Shown here piece after piece: positions 35,873-43,602 of a DNA stretch of 64,000 nucleotides. How positions within the stretch are numbered: the first letter of the stretch is position 1; the number at the start of each line of letters is the position of its first letter. Made by a program: the position numbers and the translations under genes. A model generated the notes under the pieces. It saw only the letters and a list, made by a program, of their open reading frames with translations. It was not told the origin of the DNA and searched no databases. Origin of the DNA: DATAGF01 sp963834875 (GTDB lineage: Bacteria > Actinomycetota > Thermoleophilia > Miltoncostaeales > Miltoncostaeaceae); contig CAWIDG010000023.1 in assembly GCA_963834875.1 (NCBI GenBank), forward strand, positions 1 to 64,000, given 5' to 3'.

Positions 35873-37518
35873 CAGACGACGGCCTTCTCGACGTACGTGC
35901 CGAACACCGCCCCGAGGGCCCCCACGATCTCGCCCTCGGTCGCGTGCGCGCCGACGGCGTCGATCAGCGGCGGCATGAGGTTCCGGGCGGGGTCGGCCGC
36001 GCAGGCGCCGAGCGCGTCCAGCGCGGCGGCGACAGCCCGGTCGTCCCGCTCGCTCTTCACGTTGCCCAGGCGCCTGAGCTGGTACTCCTCGACCGCGGGG
36101 TCGATCATGAGCGTGTCGCCGGCCACGTCCTCGTTCCCGTCGGTGAACGCGTTGACGCCGACGACGATCCGCCGGCCGGCGTTCACCTCCCGCTCGAAGC
36201 GGTACGCGGAGTCGGCGATCTGGCCGACGAACCAGCCGTTCTCGATGCCCTCGTAGGTGCCCTCGAGGATCGACCCGTCGCCGATCTCGAGCAGGTGCGC
36301 GAAGACCTCCTCGGCCTGGCGCTCCATCTCGTCGGTCATCCACTCGACGTACTCCGAGCCGCCCAGCGGATCGGCCACGCTGGCCACGCCGGTCTCGTGG
36401 GCGATGATCTGCTGGGTGCGCAGGGCGATCCGCACGGCCTTCTCGGTCGGCAGCGCGAGCGCCTCGTCGTAGCTGTCGGTGTGGAGGCTCTGGGTCCCCG
36501 CCAGGGCCGCCGCGAGCGCCTGCACGGCGACGCGCGCGATGTTGATCTCGGGCTGGTGCGCGGTGAGCGAGACCCCGGCCGTCTGGGTGTGGAAGCGGCA
36601 CAGCAGGCTGCGCTCGTCCAGCGCGCCGTAGCGCTCGCGCATCCAGCGGGCCCAGATGCGGCGGGCGGCGCGGAGCTTCCCGATCTCCTCGAAGAAGTCG
36701 ATGTGGCAGTTGAAGAAGAAGCTCAGGCGCGGGGCGAACGCGTCAACGTGCAGCCCGGCCGCCACCGCCGCCTCCACGTAGGCGAAGCCGTTGGCGAGCG
36801 TGAACGCCAGCTCCTGGGCCGCGCTGCTGCCGGCCTCCCGGATGTGGTAGCCCGAGATCGAGACCGGGTGCCAGCGCGGCATCTCGGCGGTCGTGAACGC
36901 GATCATGTCCGTGATCAGGCGCACCGACGGCCGCGGCGGGAAGATGTACTCCTTCTGCGCCTGGTACTCCTTGAGGATGTCGTTCTGGATCGTGCCGCCG
37001 AGGTCGGCGCGGGCGACGCCGGCCTTCTCGGCGGCCGCGACGTACATCGCGAGCAGGATCGCGGCCGGCCCGTTGACGGTCATGGAGGTCGAGACCGAGG
37101 ACAGGTCGATGTCGGCGAAGAGGTCCTCGATGTCCACCAGCGTGTCGACCGCCACGCCCGCCCGCCCGACCTCCCCGCGCGAGAGGCGGTCGTCGGAGTC
37201 GCAGCCCATGAGCGTGGGCATGTCGAAGGCGGTGGAGAGCCCGGTGCCGCCCGCCCTCAGCAGCTCCTTGAAGCGGCGGTTCGTGTCGTCCGCCGTGCCG
37301 AAGCCCGCGAACATGCGCATGGTCCACAGCCGCGACCGGTACATCGAGGGGTACACGCCGCGCGTGTAGGGGTACGCGCCCGGGTACGGCGGATCCCCGT
37401 ACACCGCGTCGACCGGGACGCCGGACATGGTCTCGAACGGGCCCTCGCGCAGCGGGGACGCCGCGTACGCGTCATCCCACTCCCTGTGCGCGTCGCCGGG
37501 CTCGCGGGCTTGGGACAC
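35872..37518 (-). CDS. icmA: Large subunit of a B12-dependent acyl-CoA mutase, isobutyryl-CoA mutase-like
   Basis: TIM-barrel substrate subunit of 548 residues without a B12 domain. GTG 37518 is chosen because GGGGAG lies just upstream. Mutase landmarks: LWTMRMFAGFGTADDTNRRF, TGLSTAFDMPTLMGCDSD, SMTVNGPAAILLAMYVAAAE, GTIQNDILKEYQAQKEYIFP and SISGYHIREAGSSAAQELAF. At the positions of Tyr89 and Arg207 in methylmalonyl-CoA mutase (counted from WTIRQYAGF and FMVRNTYIYPP) it has Phe and Gln, and Ala at 116. These are the isobutyryl-CoA mutase residues. 2-Hydroxyisobutyryl-CoA mutases differ (Ile and Asp). Divergent from a MarR gene with a shared operator. Confidence 0.82.
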   Translation of the reverse strand: MSQAREPGDAHREWDDAYAASPLREGPFETMSGVPVDAVYGDPPYPGAYPYTRGVYPSMYRSRLWTMRMFAGFGTADDTNRRFKELLRAGGTGLSTAFDMPTLMGCDSDDRLSRGEVGRAGVAVDTLVDIEDLFADIDLSSVSTSMTVNGPAAILLAMYVAAAEKAGVARADLGGTIQNDILKEYQAQKEYIFPPRPSVRLITDMIAFTTAEMPRWHPVSISGYHIREAGSSAAQELAFTLANGFAYVEAAVAAGLHVDAFAPRLSFFFNCHIDFFEEIGKLRAARRIWARWMRERYGALDERSLLCRFHTQTAGVSLTAHQPEINIARVAVQALAAALAGTQSLHTDSYDEALALPTEKAVRIALRTQQIIAHETGVASVADPLGGSEYVEWMTDEMERQAEEVFAHLLEIGDGSILEGTYEGIENGWFVGQIADSAYRFEREVNAGRRIVVGVNAFTDGNEDVAGDTLMIDPAVEEYQLRRLGNVKSERDDRAVAAALDALGACAADPARNLMPPLIDAVGAHATEGEIVGALGAVFGTYVEKAVV

Positions 37519-37544
37519 GCGTCTCCCCAGTCTGTGGACGCTCA

Positions 37545-37564
37545 ATAGTTGGACGTCAAACTAT
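37545..37564. promoter_or_regulatory. Near-perfect 20-bp palindrome between the mutase operon and marR
   Basis: ATAGTTGGACGTCAAACTAT matches its own reverse complement in 18 of 20 positions. It sits 27 bp upstream of the mutase GTG and 19 bp upstream of the MarR GTG, so one bound MarR dimer could block both promoters. It is the most AT-rich spot for kilobases. Confidence 0.7.
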
Positions 37565-37582
37565 ATCAGGTACCATGGCGCG

Positions 37583-38107
37583 GTGCCCCCGCCCGACTTC
37601 GACCTCGTCGCCGAGGCCCGCCGCAACTGGGAGCGCCACGGGTGGGACGGTCCCGAGGCGATGGCGGCGGCGACCTCCATCGCCCGCGCGCAGCAGATCG
37701 TCCTGGCCCGCGCCGATGCCGCCCTCGCCCCTTTCGGGCTCACCTTCTCCCGGTTCGAGGCACTCGCCCTGCTCTTCTTCTCGCGGCGGGGCGCCCTGCC
37801 GATGGGAAAGGTCGGGGCGCGGCTCCAGGTCCATCCGACCAGCGTGACCAACACGGTCAACCGCCTCGAGCGTGACGGGCTCGTGCGCCGGGCCCCCTCC
37901 GACGGCGACCGCCGCACCGTCCTCGCGGAGATCACGGTGGAGGGGCGGCGCGTGGTGGTGGCCGCCGCCGGAGCGCTGGCCGAGGCGGGCTTCGGGCTCG
38001 CGGACCTCGACCAGGGCGAGCTGCGGCGCATCCACGACGCGATCCTGCCGCTGCGCCGGGCGGCCGGGGACTTCGAGGAGGCCGGCGAGGCCTCCGGGCG
38101 CCGCTAG
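37583..38107 (+). CDS. MarR-family regulator divergent from the acyl-CoA mutase
   Basis: 174 residues. Helices: AAATSIARAQQIVLARADAA, GLTFSRFEALALLFFSRRGA; wing: PMGKVGARLQVHPTSVTNTV, NRLERDGLVRRAPSDGDRRT, VLAEITVEGRRVV. The GTG at 37583 is the only sensible start in frame and leaves a very short leader after the palindrome. Divergent placement suggests it regulates the mutase operon and itself, perhaps sensing an acyl-CoA. Its stop overlaps the convergent TetR stop (CTAG). Confidence 0.85.
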   Translation: MPPPDFDLVAEARRNWERHGWDGPEAMAAATSIARAQQIVLARADAALAPFGLTFSRFEALALLFFSRRGALPMGKVGARLQVHPTSVTNTVNRLERDGLVRRAPSDGDRRTVLAEITVEGRRVVVAAAGALAEAGFGLADLDQGELRRIHDAILPLRRAAGDFEEAGEASGRR

Positions 38108-38682
38108 GCCTCGGCCGGCACCTTCTGCCTCAACAGGAGGGCGCCGACCTCCTGGGCGCGGCGCGCAGCCGAGCGGTCGCCCTCGGCGGCCGAGACGATC
38201 GAGCCCTTCATCAGGATGTGCCACTGGCGGGCGAGCCCCTCGGGGTCGGCGACGCCCGCGTCCGCCGCGAGGCCTTCGACGAAGTCGCGGATCCGCGCGA
38301 GGTGGTCCGTGCTGGCGCGGTGCAGGTCGCTCGCCGGGTCGGCGATCTCGAGCAGCACGTTGATGAACGAGCAGCCCTCGAACTCCGCCTGCTGGAACCA
38401 TGCGTCGAACACGTCGAAGATCGCGAGCAGGCGCTCCGCCGGATCGGCCGTCCGCTCCTCGACCTCGCGCTGGAGCCAGTCCCGTGTCCAGCGCTGCTCG
38501 CGGCGCTCGAGGAACGCGAGCACGAGCGCGTCCTTCGACCCGAAGTGCCGGTAGAGGGTCATCCGCGCGACGCCCGAGCGCTCGATGATCGAGTCGATCC
38601 CCACGGCGCGGATCCCCCGCCGAGAGAAGAGGTCGTAGGCCGCGTCGAGGATGCGCTCGCGCGCCACGGTCATCGTGATCAC
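38104..38682 (-). CDS. TetR-family transcriptional regulator
   Basis: 192 residues. The DNA-binding domain is ARERILDAAYDLFSRRGIRA, VGIDSIIERSGVARMTLYRH, FGSKDALVLAFLERRE. The ligand domain has FDAWFQQAEFEGCSFINVLL, the pattern of TetR proteins with a C-terminal TetR_C_33-like domain. Start is GTG 38682 or ATG 38673; a 14-bp palindrome covers both. Targets are not obvious. Confidence 0.85.
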   Translation of the reverse strand: MITMTVARERILDAAYDLFSRRGIRAVGIDSIIERSGVARMTLYRHFGSKDALVLAFLERREQRWTRDWLQREVEERTADPAERLLAIFDVFDAWFQQAEFEGCSFINVLLEIADPASDLHRASTDHLARIRDFVEGLAADAGVADPEGLARQWHILMKGSIVSAAEGDRSAARRAQEVGALLLRQKVPAEA

Positions 38683-38685
38683 GAT
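38672..38685. promoter_or_regulatory. 14-bp palindrome over the tetR start, likely operator
   Basis: ATCGTGATCACGAT is a perfect palindrome that includes the GTG (38682) and touches the ATG (38673) start options. A regulator bound here would block its own initiation. It may also be chance codon usage (the sequence encodes part of MITMT). Confidence 0.4.
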
Positions 38686-38712
38686 ATCAAGCGCCAGGGC
38701 GCCCGCCGCCTG

Positions 38713-38726
38713 TTAGGCTCGCCTAA
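38713..38726. promoter_or_regulatory. Iron-box-like palindrome before the small ORF at 38726
   Basis: TTAGGCTCGCCTAA, a perfect 14-bp palindrome, abuts the ATG at 38726. It matches 11 of 13 positions of the DtxR/IdeR half TAGGCTAACCTAA and 11 of 13 of the motif at 41036-41048 before the ferritin-like gene. Regulation by iron is inference. Confidence 0.5.
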
Positions 38727-38932
38727 TGCACGACGTGCGGACGGGCGAGCGCGAGGGCTTCCCCAGCTACGGGGCCCGCGCCAGGATCTGGGGACGCTTC
38801 GAGCGGGACCTGCGGGCCTGGCTGGAGACGCCCGAGGGCCGGTTCGCCGCCTGGCGCGCGAGGGCGGACGCGCTAGCGTTGGGCGGTGACGACAACCCGG
38901 ATCAAGGCCGAGCGGTTCCCCGACCTCGCTGA
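38726..38932 (+). CDS. Small 68-residue ORF, unknown
   Basis: MHDVRTGEREGFPSYGARAR then IWGRFERDLRAWLETPEGRF and AAWRARADALALGG. It predicts a helical protein rich in Trp, Arg and Phe. The frame overlaps the next gene by 47 bases, so the true end may be earlier if a base is displaced. Location directly behind an iron-box-like palindrome and ahead of the fusion reductase favours a real gene, but it could also be leader sequence. Confidence 0.4.
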   Translation: MHDVRTGEREGFPSYGARARIWGRFERDLRAWLETPEGRFAAWRARADALALGGDDNPDQGRAVPRPR

Positions 38933-40563
38933 CGAGGTCCTCTACCCCCGCATCCCGGATCAGAAGATGGAGTGGCTCGCCGCGAAGGGCGAGCGGCGCT
39001 CCTTCGCCGCCGGCGAGGTGCTCTACAGGCAGGGCCTCAGAGACGCGCCCTTCTTCGTGATCGAGAGCGGCCGGGTGGACCTCATCGACCGCAAGCCGCG
39101 CAAGGAGGTCTGGATCGCCGAGGCGGACGCCGGGACGTTCATCGGCGACATCGCGACCTTCACGGGCGAGCCCGCGATGGCGGAGTGCGTGGCCGCCGAG
39201 CCGACCGAGACGATCGCCTTCGACCGGCCGGGCCTGCGCGCGATGCTGGCGGCCAAGCCCGAGATGTTCGAGCACGTGCTGGGCTGCCTGCTGGCCCGGA
39301 GGGCCTGGCACGAGGGCGCCGGGCACGGCGTCCTGCGCCTCATCGCCGAGCGCGGCTCGCGGCGCGCCTTCGAGGTCCGCGACCTGCTGGAGCGCAACCT
39401 CGTCCCGCTCCAGTTCCACGATGTCGACCTCGACCCCCACGCCGACAAGATCCTCGACTGGCTCGAGATCCCCCGGGAGGAGACCCCCGTCCTCGTGCGC
39501 TACGACCGCGTGCTGCGGAACCCCTCCGCCGCCCAGGTGGCCAACGAGCTCGGGCTGCGCGCAGACGTCGACGGCCAGCGTTTCGACGTGGTCGTGCTCG
39601 GCGCCGGCCCGGCGGGGCTGGCCGCCGCGGTCGCTGCCGGCTCCGAGGGCCTCCGCACCTTCGTCGGGGAGGCGTGGGGGCCGGGCGGCCAGGCGGGCAG
39701 CAGCAGCCGCATCGAGAATTACCTCGGCTTTCCCAGCGGCATCTCGGGAACCGAGCTGACCCGCGCCGCCACCCTGCAGGCGCGCCGTTTCGACGCGGTC
39801 CTGTCGAGCTTCCACAAGGCCGTCGAGCTGACCGACGGCCCCGAGGGGCTCGCGCGGGTCGACCTCGACGACGGCCAGCACGTCCTGGCCCGAGCGGTGG
39901 TCATCGCCACCGGCGCCCGCTGGCGGGATCTGGCGGTCCCGGACGTCGATCTCTATCGCGGCGCGGGCCTCTACCACGCCGCCATGCCGAGGGACGCCGA
40001 GCGCTACCGCGACGAGGACGTGCTGGTGGTGGGCGGGGGCAACTCTGCCGGTCAGGCGGCGGCCCACCTGGCGCTGCACGCGCGCAGCGTCCGCATGGCG
40101 GTGCGCGGCGATGCCCTGTCCAGCACCATGTCGCGCTACCTGGTCGAGCGCATCGAGCGCTCGCCCCGCATCGAGGTCCTGCCCCGGACGGAGGTCGTGG
40201 GGCTCCACGGCCTCGGCGCGCTCGATGCCGTCACCCTCCGCGACGGCAGCGGCCGCGAGGCCCTGGTGCCGGTCCGGGCCGTCTTCGCGATGATCGGCGC
40301 CGAGCCGTGCACGGAGGCGGTCACCGGCGCGCTGCGGGTCGAACGCGGCGGGCTACCTGCTGTGCGGGCCCGGCGCGGCCGCCTGCGAGGGCCGGCTGAG
40401 CTGGCCGCCCGACGAGGACCGGGAGCCCTACCTGCTCGAGACGGTGCGCCCCGGCGTGTTCGCCGCCGGCGACGTTCGCGCGGGCGCGACCAACCGGGTC
40501 GCCGGGGCGGTGGGCGATGGCTCCCTGGCGACCCGCTTCGCGCACGGGCTCCTCGCCGGCTGA
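38886..40563 (+). CDS. Fusion of a cyclic-nucleotide-binding domain and a thioredoxin-reductase-like FAD oxidoreductase
   Basis: 558 residues after removing one extra base near 40341. Residues 1-130 are a CRP-type sensor fold (KMEWLAAKGERRSFAAGEVL, FFVIESGRVDLIDRKPRKEV, GTFIGDIATFTGEPAMAECV). A glutaredoxin-like linker follows (LVPLQFHDVDLDPHADKILD, LVRYDRVLRNPSAAQVANEL). The reductase part has FAD loop VVLGAGPAGLAAAVAAGSEG, NADPH loop VLVVGGGNSAGQAAAHLALH, and the FAD end GVFAAGDVRAGATNRVAGAV. The redox CxxC of thioredoxin reductase is absent: that region reads GLYHAAMPRDAERYRDEDVL. It probably reduces another acceptor, gated by a nucleotide or other ligand. Confidence 0.85.
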
Positions 40564-40575
40564 CGCCGGGCCGCC

Positions 40576-41013
40576 CTACGCCGCGACGGCCTCCGCCCTG
40601 CAGGGGGCGCAGAGGCCCCGGACGACGACCTGGGCCCCGTCCGGCGCGAAGCCCGCCGCCCGGGCGGCCGACAGCAGCTCGCCGTGGTCGACGGCGCCAT
40701 CGATGTCGGCGATCGCGCCGCAGCGCCGGCAGACGAGGTGGTGGTGCTCGTCGGCGCGCGGGTCGTAGACGGCGGTCCCCCGCTCGGTCGCGACCCGGCG
40801 GACCAGCCCCATCTCCTCGAGCAGCTCCAGGGTGGCGTAGACCGTGGGCAGCGAGACGCCCGGCATGCGACTGGCGACGTCCGTGAAGATCTCCTCCGCC
40901 GTGGCGTGACGCTCGAGGTCGCCCACGGCCGCGGCGATCATCAGCCGCTGCGGGGTCACCCGCTGACCGCGCGCGCGGAGCGCGGTGCGCAGCTGCTCGT
41001 CACGGCTGACCAT
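40576..41013 (-). CDS. Fur-family metalloregulator
   Basis: 145 residues. Winged helix: LRTALRARGQRVTPQRLMIA, TAEEIFTDVASRMPGVSLPT, VYATLELLEEMGLVRRVATE. Metal sites: DPRADEHHHLVCRRCGAIAD and the C-terminal CAPC. The first Cys pair (CRRCG) and the second (CAPC) make the structural Zn site. It could be Fur, PerR or Zur; the DEHHH segment alone does not settle it. ATG 41013 preferred over TTG 41031. Divergent from the ferritin-like gene. Confidence 0.88.
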   Translation of the reverse strand: MVSRDEQLRTALRARGQRVTPQRLMIAAAVGDLERHATAEEIFTDVASRMPGVSLPTVYATLELLEEMGLVRRVATERGTAVYDPRADEHHHLVCRRCGAIADIDGAVDHGELLSAARAAGFAPDGAQVVVRGLCAPCRAEAVAA

Positions 41014-41035
41014 GGGCCGACTATAGCGCAAGTCG

Positions 41036-41048
41036 TAGGCTCACCTTA
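41036..41048. promoter_or_regulatory. Iron-box-like motif between fur and the ferritin-like gene
   Basis: TAGGCTCACCTTA matches the DtxR/IdeR half TAGGCTAACCTAA in 11 of 13 positions and resembles the palindrome at 38713. In the same gap, GACTTGCTATA (41068-41078, plus) and GACTTGCGCTATA on the minus strand (41022-41034) are mirror-placed and may be the two core promoters. A CCTTTAAAGG palindrome lies at 41059-41068. Confidence 0.5.
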
Positions 41049-41119
41049 CTTCGACGTTCCTTTAAAGGACTTGCTATAAGTACACAGGAGACGAGGCTGA
41101 GAGAACGGAGGAGCGGGCC

Positions 41120-41617
41120 ATGACCACGACCAGCAGGGTGTCGACCGGCATCCTCTCCGACGCCCAGGCGGCCAAGCGCGAGGAGATCCTCGAGCTGCTC
41201 CGGCGCGCCTATTGGATGGAGATGGAGACGGTGATGAGCTACCTCGCGAACGCCGAGAACCTGGACGGGGTCCGGGCCGAGGAGATCGCCGAGGCGCTGT
41301 CCGACGACGTCGAGGAGGAGCTGGGCCACGCCCGCCGCTTCGCCGGGCGCATCAAGGAGCTCTACGGGACGCCCCCCGGGTCGGCCGAGTTCACGCCCGA
41401 TCAGCCCTACCTCCAGCCGCTGGCCGACGCGACCGACGTCGTCACGGTCATCGAGGGCGTCATCCAGGCCGAGTCCGGGGCCATCGAGCACTACCTGCGG
41501 ATCATCGAGGCTTGCGACGGGGTCGACTGGGCGACGCAGGACATGGTGATCGAGATCCTGCGCGACGAGGAGGGCCACCTCCGCCGGTTCGAGCGCTTCC
41601 TGCGCGAGTACCGCTAG
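41120..41617 (+). CDS. Ferritin-like diiron protein (bacterioferritin-like four-helix bundle)
   Basis: 165 residues. Helices carry Glu/His spaced for a dinuclear iron site: LLRRAYWMEMETVMSYLANA, LSDDVEEELGHARRFAGRIK, VVTVIEGVIQAESGAIEHYL and MVIEILRDEEGHLRRFERFL. EExxH-type pairs in helices 2 and 4 are the key residues. It could store iron or detoxify peroxide. ATG 41120 has GGAGGAG upstream, and the iron-box-like motif is 72 bp before it. Confidence 0.85.
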   Translation: MTTTSRVSTGILSDAQAAKREEILELLRRAYWMEMETVMSYLANAENLDGVRAEEIAEALSDDVEEELGHARRFAGRIKELYGTPPGSAEFTPDQPYLQPLADATDVVTVIEGVIQAESGAIEHYLRIIEACDGVDWATQDMVIEILRDEEGHLRRFERFLREYR

Positions 41618-41677
41618 CCGAGGCGGCGCTCCAGCCCGGGCCGGCTGCGGCCGGCCCGGGTGGGTGCGATCGAGCGC

Positions 41678-42283
41678 CTACGCGGGCGGCGCCGGCCGCG
41701 GCTTGATGAGCGTCGGGCCCAGGGGCGGGAAGGCGGGCCCGCCCAGGGACAGGTTCATCACGGTCCACGACAGCAACATGCCGAGGCCCGCGAACACGAA
41801 GACGATGTAGCCGGCGACCTTGAGCAGGTCGGTGTCGACCGGCGTCATCAGGTAGGCGGCGGCGACGAAGCAGAGCGCCGCGACCACCAGGATGAAGATG
41901 AGGAAGTAGATGATCGGCAGCCGCAGGCTCGCCAGCGCGAGGAAGAGGAAGAACGACGCGAAGGCGATCGCGAAGACCGCGACGGTGCGCTGGATGTCCT
42001 CGGGCGGGATCGCGAACCAGCCGTGGATCAGCGCCAGCACGAGCAGGCCGTATCCGATCCAGAACCCGCCGAACGTTCCTGCGAAGCAGGCCACGAAGGA
42101 CTGCCCCGCATAGGCGGCCCAGAGCGTCGAGACGAGCAGGAAGATGCCGGTGCAGCCGAGGATGATCGCCAGCGGCGCACCGACCGCCGCCTGGCCGACG
42201 TAATCGACGAGCTGAAAGGCGAGGGCGATCGAGCCGATCGTGAAGACCGGCGCGGCCACCAGTTGCGGGTCGCCTCGTTCCAT
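41678..42283 (-). CDS. GPR1/FUN34/YaaH (SatP) family acetate/succinate transporter
   Basis: 201 residues with six membrane helices: FTIGSIALAFQLVDYVGQA, APLAIILGCTGIFLLVSTLW, SFVACFAGTFGGFWIGYGLL, VAVFAIAFASFFLFLALASL, PIIYFLIFILVVAALCFVAA and VAGYIVFVFAGLGMLLSWTV. The usual NPAPLG start is changed (GDPQLVAAPV), so it belongs to a divergent branch. Probably moves acetate or a related small acid. Confidence 0.75.
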   Translation of the reverse strand: MERGDPQLVAAPVFTIGSIALAFQLVDYVGQAAVGAPLAIILGCTGIFLLVSTLWAAYAGQSFVACFAGTFGGFWIGYGLLVLALIHGWFAIPPEDIQRTVAVFAIAFASFFLFLALASLRLPIIYFLIFILVVAALCFVAAAYLMTPVDTDLLKVAGYIVFVFAGLGMLLSWTVMNLSLGGPAFPPLGPTLIKPRPAPPA

Positions 42284-42423
42284 GGTTCCTCCTTTTCAGG
42301 TCCAGTCGGCCGCGGCGCGCGGCCGCGCCGCTGTCGGCGGGCGCGGAGGACTGCGCTGCGCGTCGCGGAGGGCGCGCCGATCCTCCCACAGCGAGCGGCG
42401 CGCGATCCAGACCCGCGCGACGG

Positions 42424-43602
42424 TCAGGCCTCGAAGAGACGGGCCGGATCGTGCACAGGGCGCCCGTCGATGAGGACGGCCTGCACAGCCAGATCGGGCG
42501 ACAGCGCCACCAGGTCCGCGCGCGCCCCGGGCGCCAAGCGACCGAGGTCGTCGCGCCCGATGACCGACGCCGGGGTCAGGGTCGCCGCGCGGAGGGCGGC
42601 CGCGAGATCCACCCCGGCGTCGACGGCTGTGCGGACGGCCCTGTCCATGGTGAGCGTGCTGCCCGCCAGGACCGATGGGTCATCGGCGAGGGCCGCGCGC
42701 CCGTCCGACACGAGGACCTCGCGCGCGCCGAGCCGGTGCGGCCCGTCACCGGCTCCGGTCGCGGGGATCGCGTCGGTCACGAGCACCGGCCGGGCGGACA
42801 GCCTGAAGACCAGCTTGATCACCGACGGGTGGACGTGGTGCCCGTCCGCAACCAGCTCGACAGAGACGTCGTTTCTCGTCAGGGCGGCGCCGACCGGCCC
42901 GGGGGCGCGGTGCCCCAGGGGCGGCATCGCGTTGAAGAGGTGGGCGACGTGGCGCGCGCCGAGGGAGAAGGCTTGCGAGGCCTGTCCGAAGTCCGCGTCG
43001 GTGTGCCCGATCGCGACGACGATGCCGCGCGCGCGCAGCCTGGCGATGAGCGCGCCGGCGCCCGGCAGCTCGGGGGCGAGCGTCACCAGCGAGATCGCGC
43101 CGGCGGCCTCATCGAGCAGCGTCTCCAGCTCGCCGGGGTCGATGCCCCTGACGGCCGCCGGGTCCTGCGCGCCCGGGCGCCTCGGCGAGATCCAGGGGCC
43201 CTCGAGGTGGACGCCGATCACCCGAGCGCCATCGTCGGGCCCCTCCCGCACCGCCTGAGCGGCGCCGGCGACGCTCTCCTGAATGCGCTCCGGGGTGTCC
43301 GAGACGGTGGTGGCGAGCAGGGCGGTCGTGCCGTGACGGGCGTGGAAGGCCGCCATGCTGCGGACGCCGTCGCGCGCCCGCGCCCGGTCGTCGCAGTTGA
43401 CGGCCCCCCCTCCCCCGCCGTGGACGTGGAGATCGACGAATCCCGGGGCCAGGATCCCCGTCGGCAGCCGGGCGGTGGGCACCCCGCCTGGAGGCGCCTC
43501 GTGGCCGAGCTCGACGATCAGGCCGTCCCGCACCCGCAGCCACCCGGGCTCCACCCCGTCCGGCAGCGCCAGGGCTGACGAGCTGACGACCATCTCGCTC
43601 AT
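42424..43602 (-). CDS. nagA: N-acetylglucosamine-6-phosphate deacetylase
   Basis: 392-residue amidohydrolase that makes glucosamine-6-phosphate and acetate. Metal and substrate residues: GFVDLHVHGGGGGAVNCDD, VIGVHLEGPWISPRRPGAQD, VVAIGHTDADFGQASQAFSL, HLFNAMPPLGHRAPGPVGAA and LVTDAIPATGAGDGPHRLGA. The start ATG overlaps the stop of the SIS gene (ATGA), making one operon. A nearby SatP-like acetate carrier fits the acetate released, but it is a separate transcript. Confidence 0.92.
   Translation of the reverse strand: MSEMVVSSSALALPDGVEPGWLRVRDGLIVELGHEAPPGGVPTARLPTGILAPGFVDLHVHGGGGGAVNCDDRARARDGVRSMAAFHARHGTTALLATTVSDTPERIQESVAGAAQAVREGPDDGARVIGVHLEGPWISPRRPGAQDPAAVRGIDPGELETLLDEAAGAISLVTLAPELPGAGALIARLRARGIVVAIGHTDADFGQASQAFSLGARHVAHLFNAMPPLGHRAPGPVGAALTRNDVSVELVADGHHVHPSVIKLVFRLSARPVLVTDAIPATGAGDGPHRLGAREVLVSDGRAALADDPSVLAGSTLTMDRAVRTAVDAGVDLAAALRAATLTPASVIGRDDLGRLAPGARADLVALSPDLAVQAVLIDGRPVHDPARLFEA

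Noticed and set aside
35872..37518. Naming the mutase as methylmalonyl-CoA mutase
   Set aside because: The two diagnostic residues are Phe and Gln, not Tyr and Arg, and the B12 domain is a separate chain.
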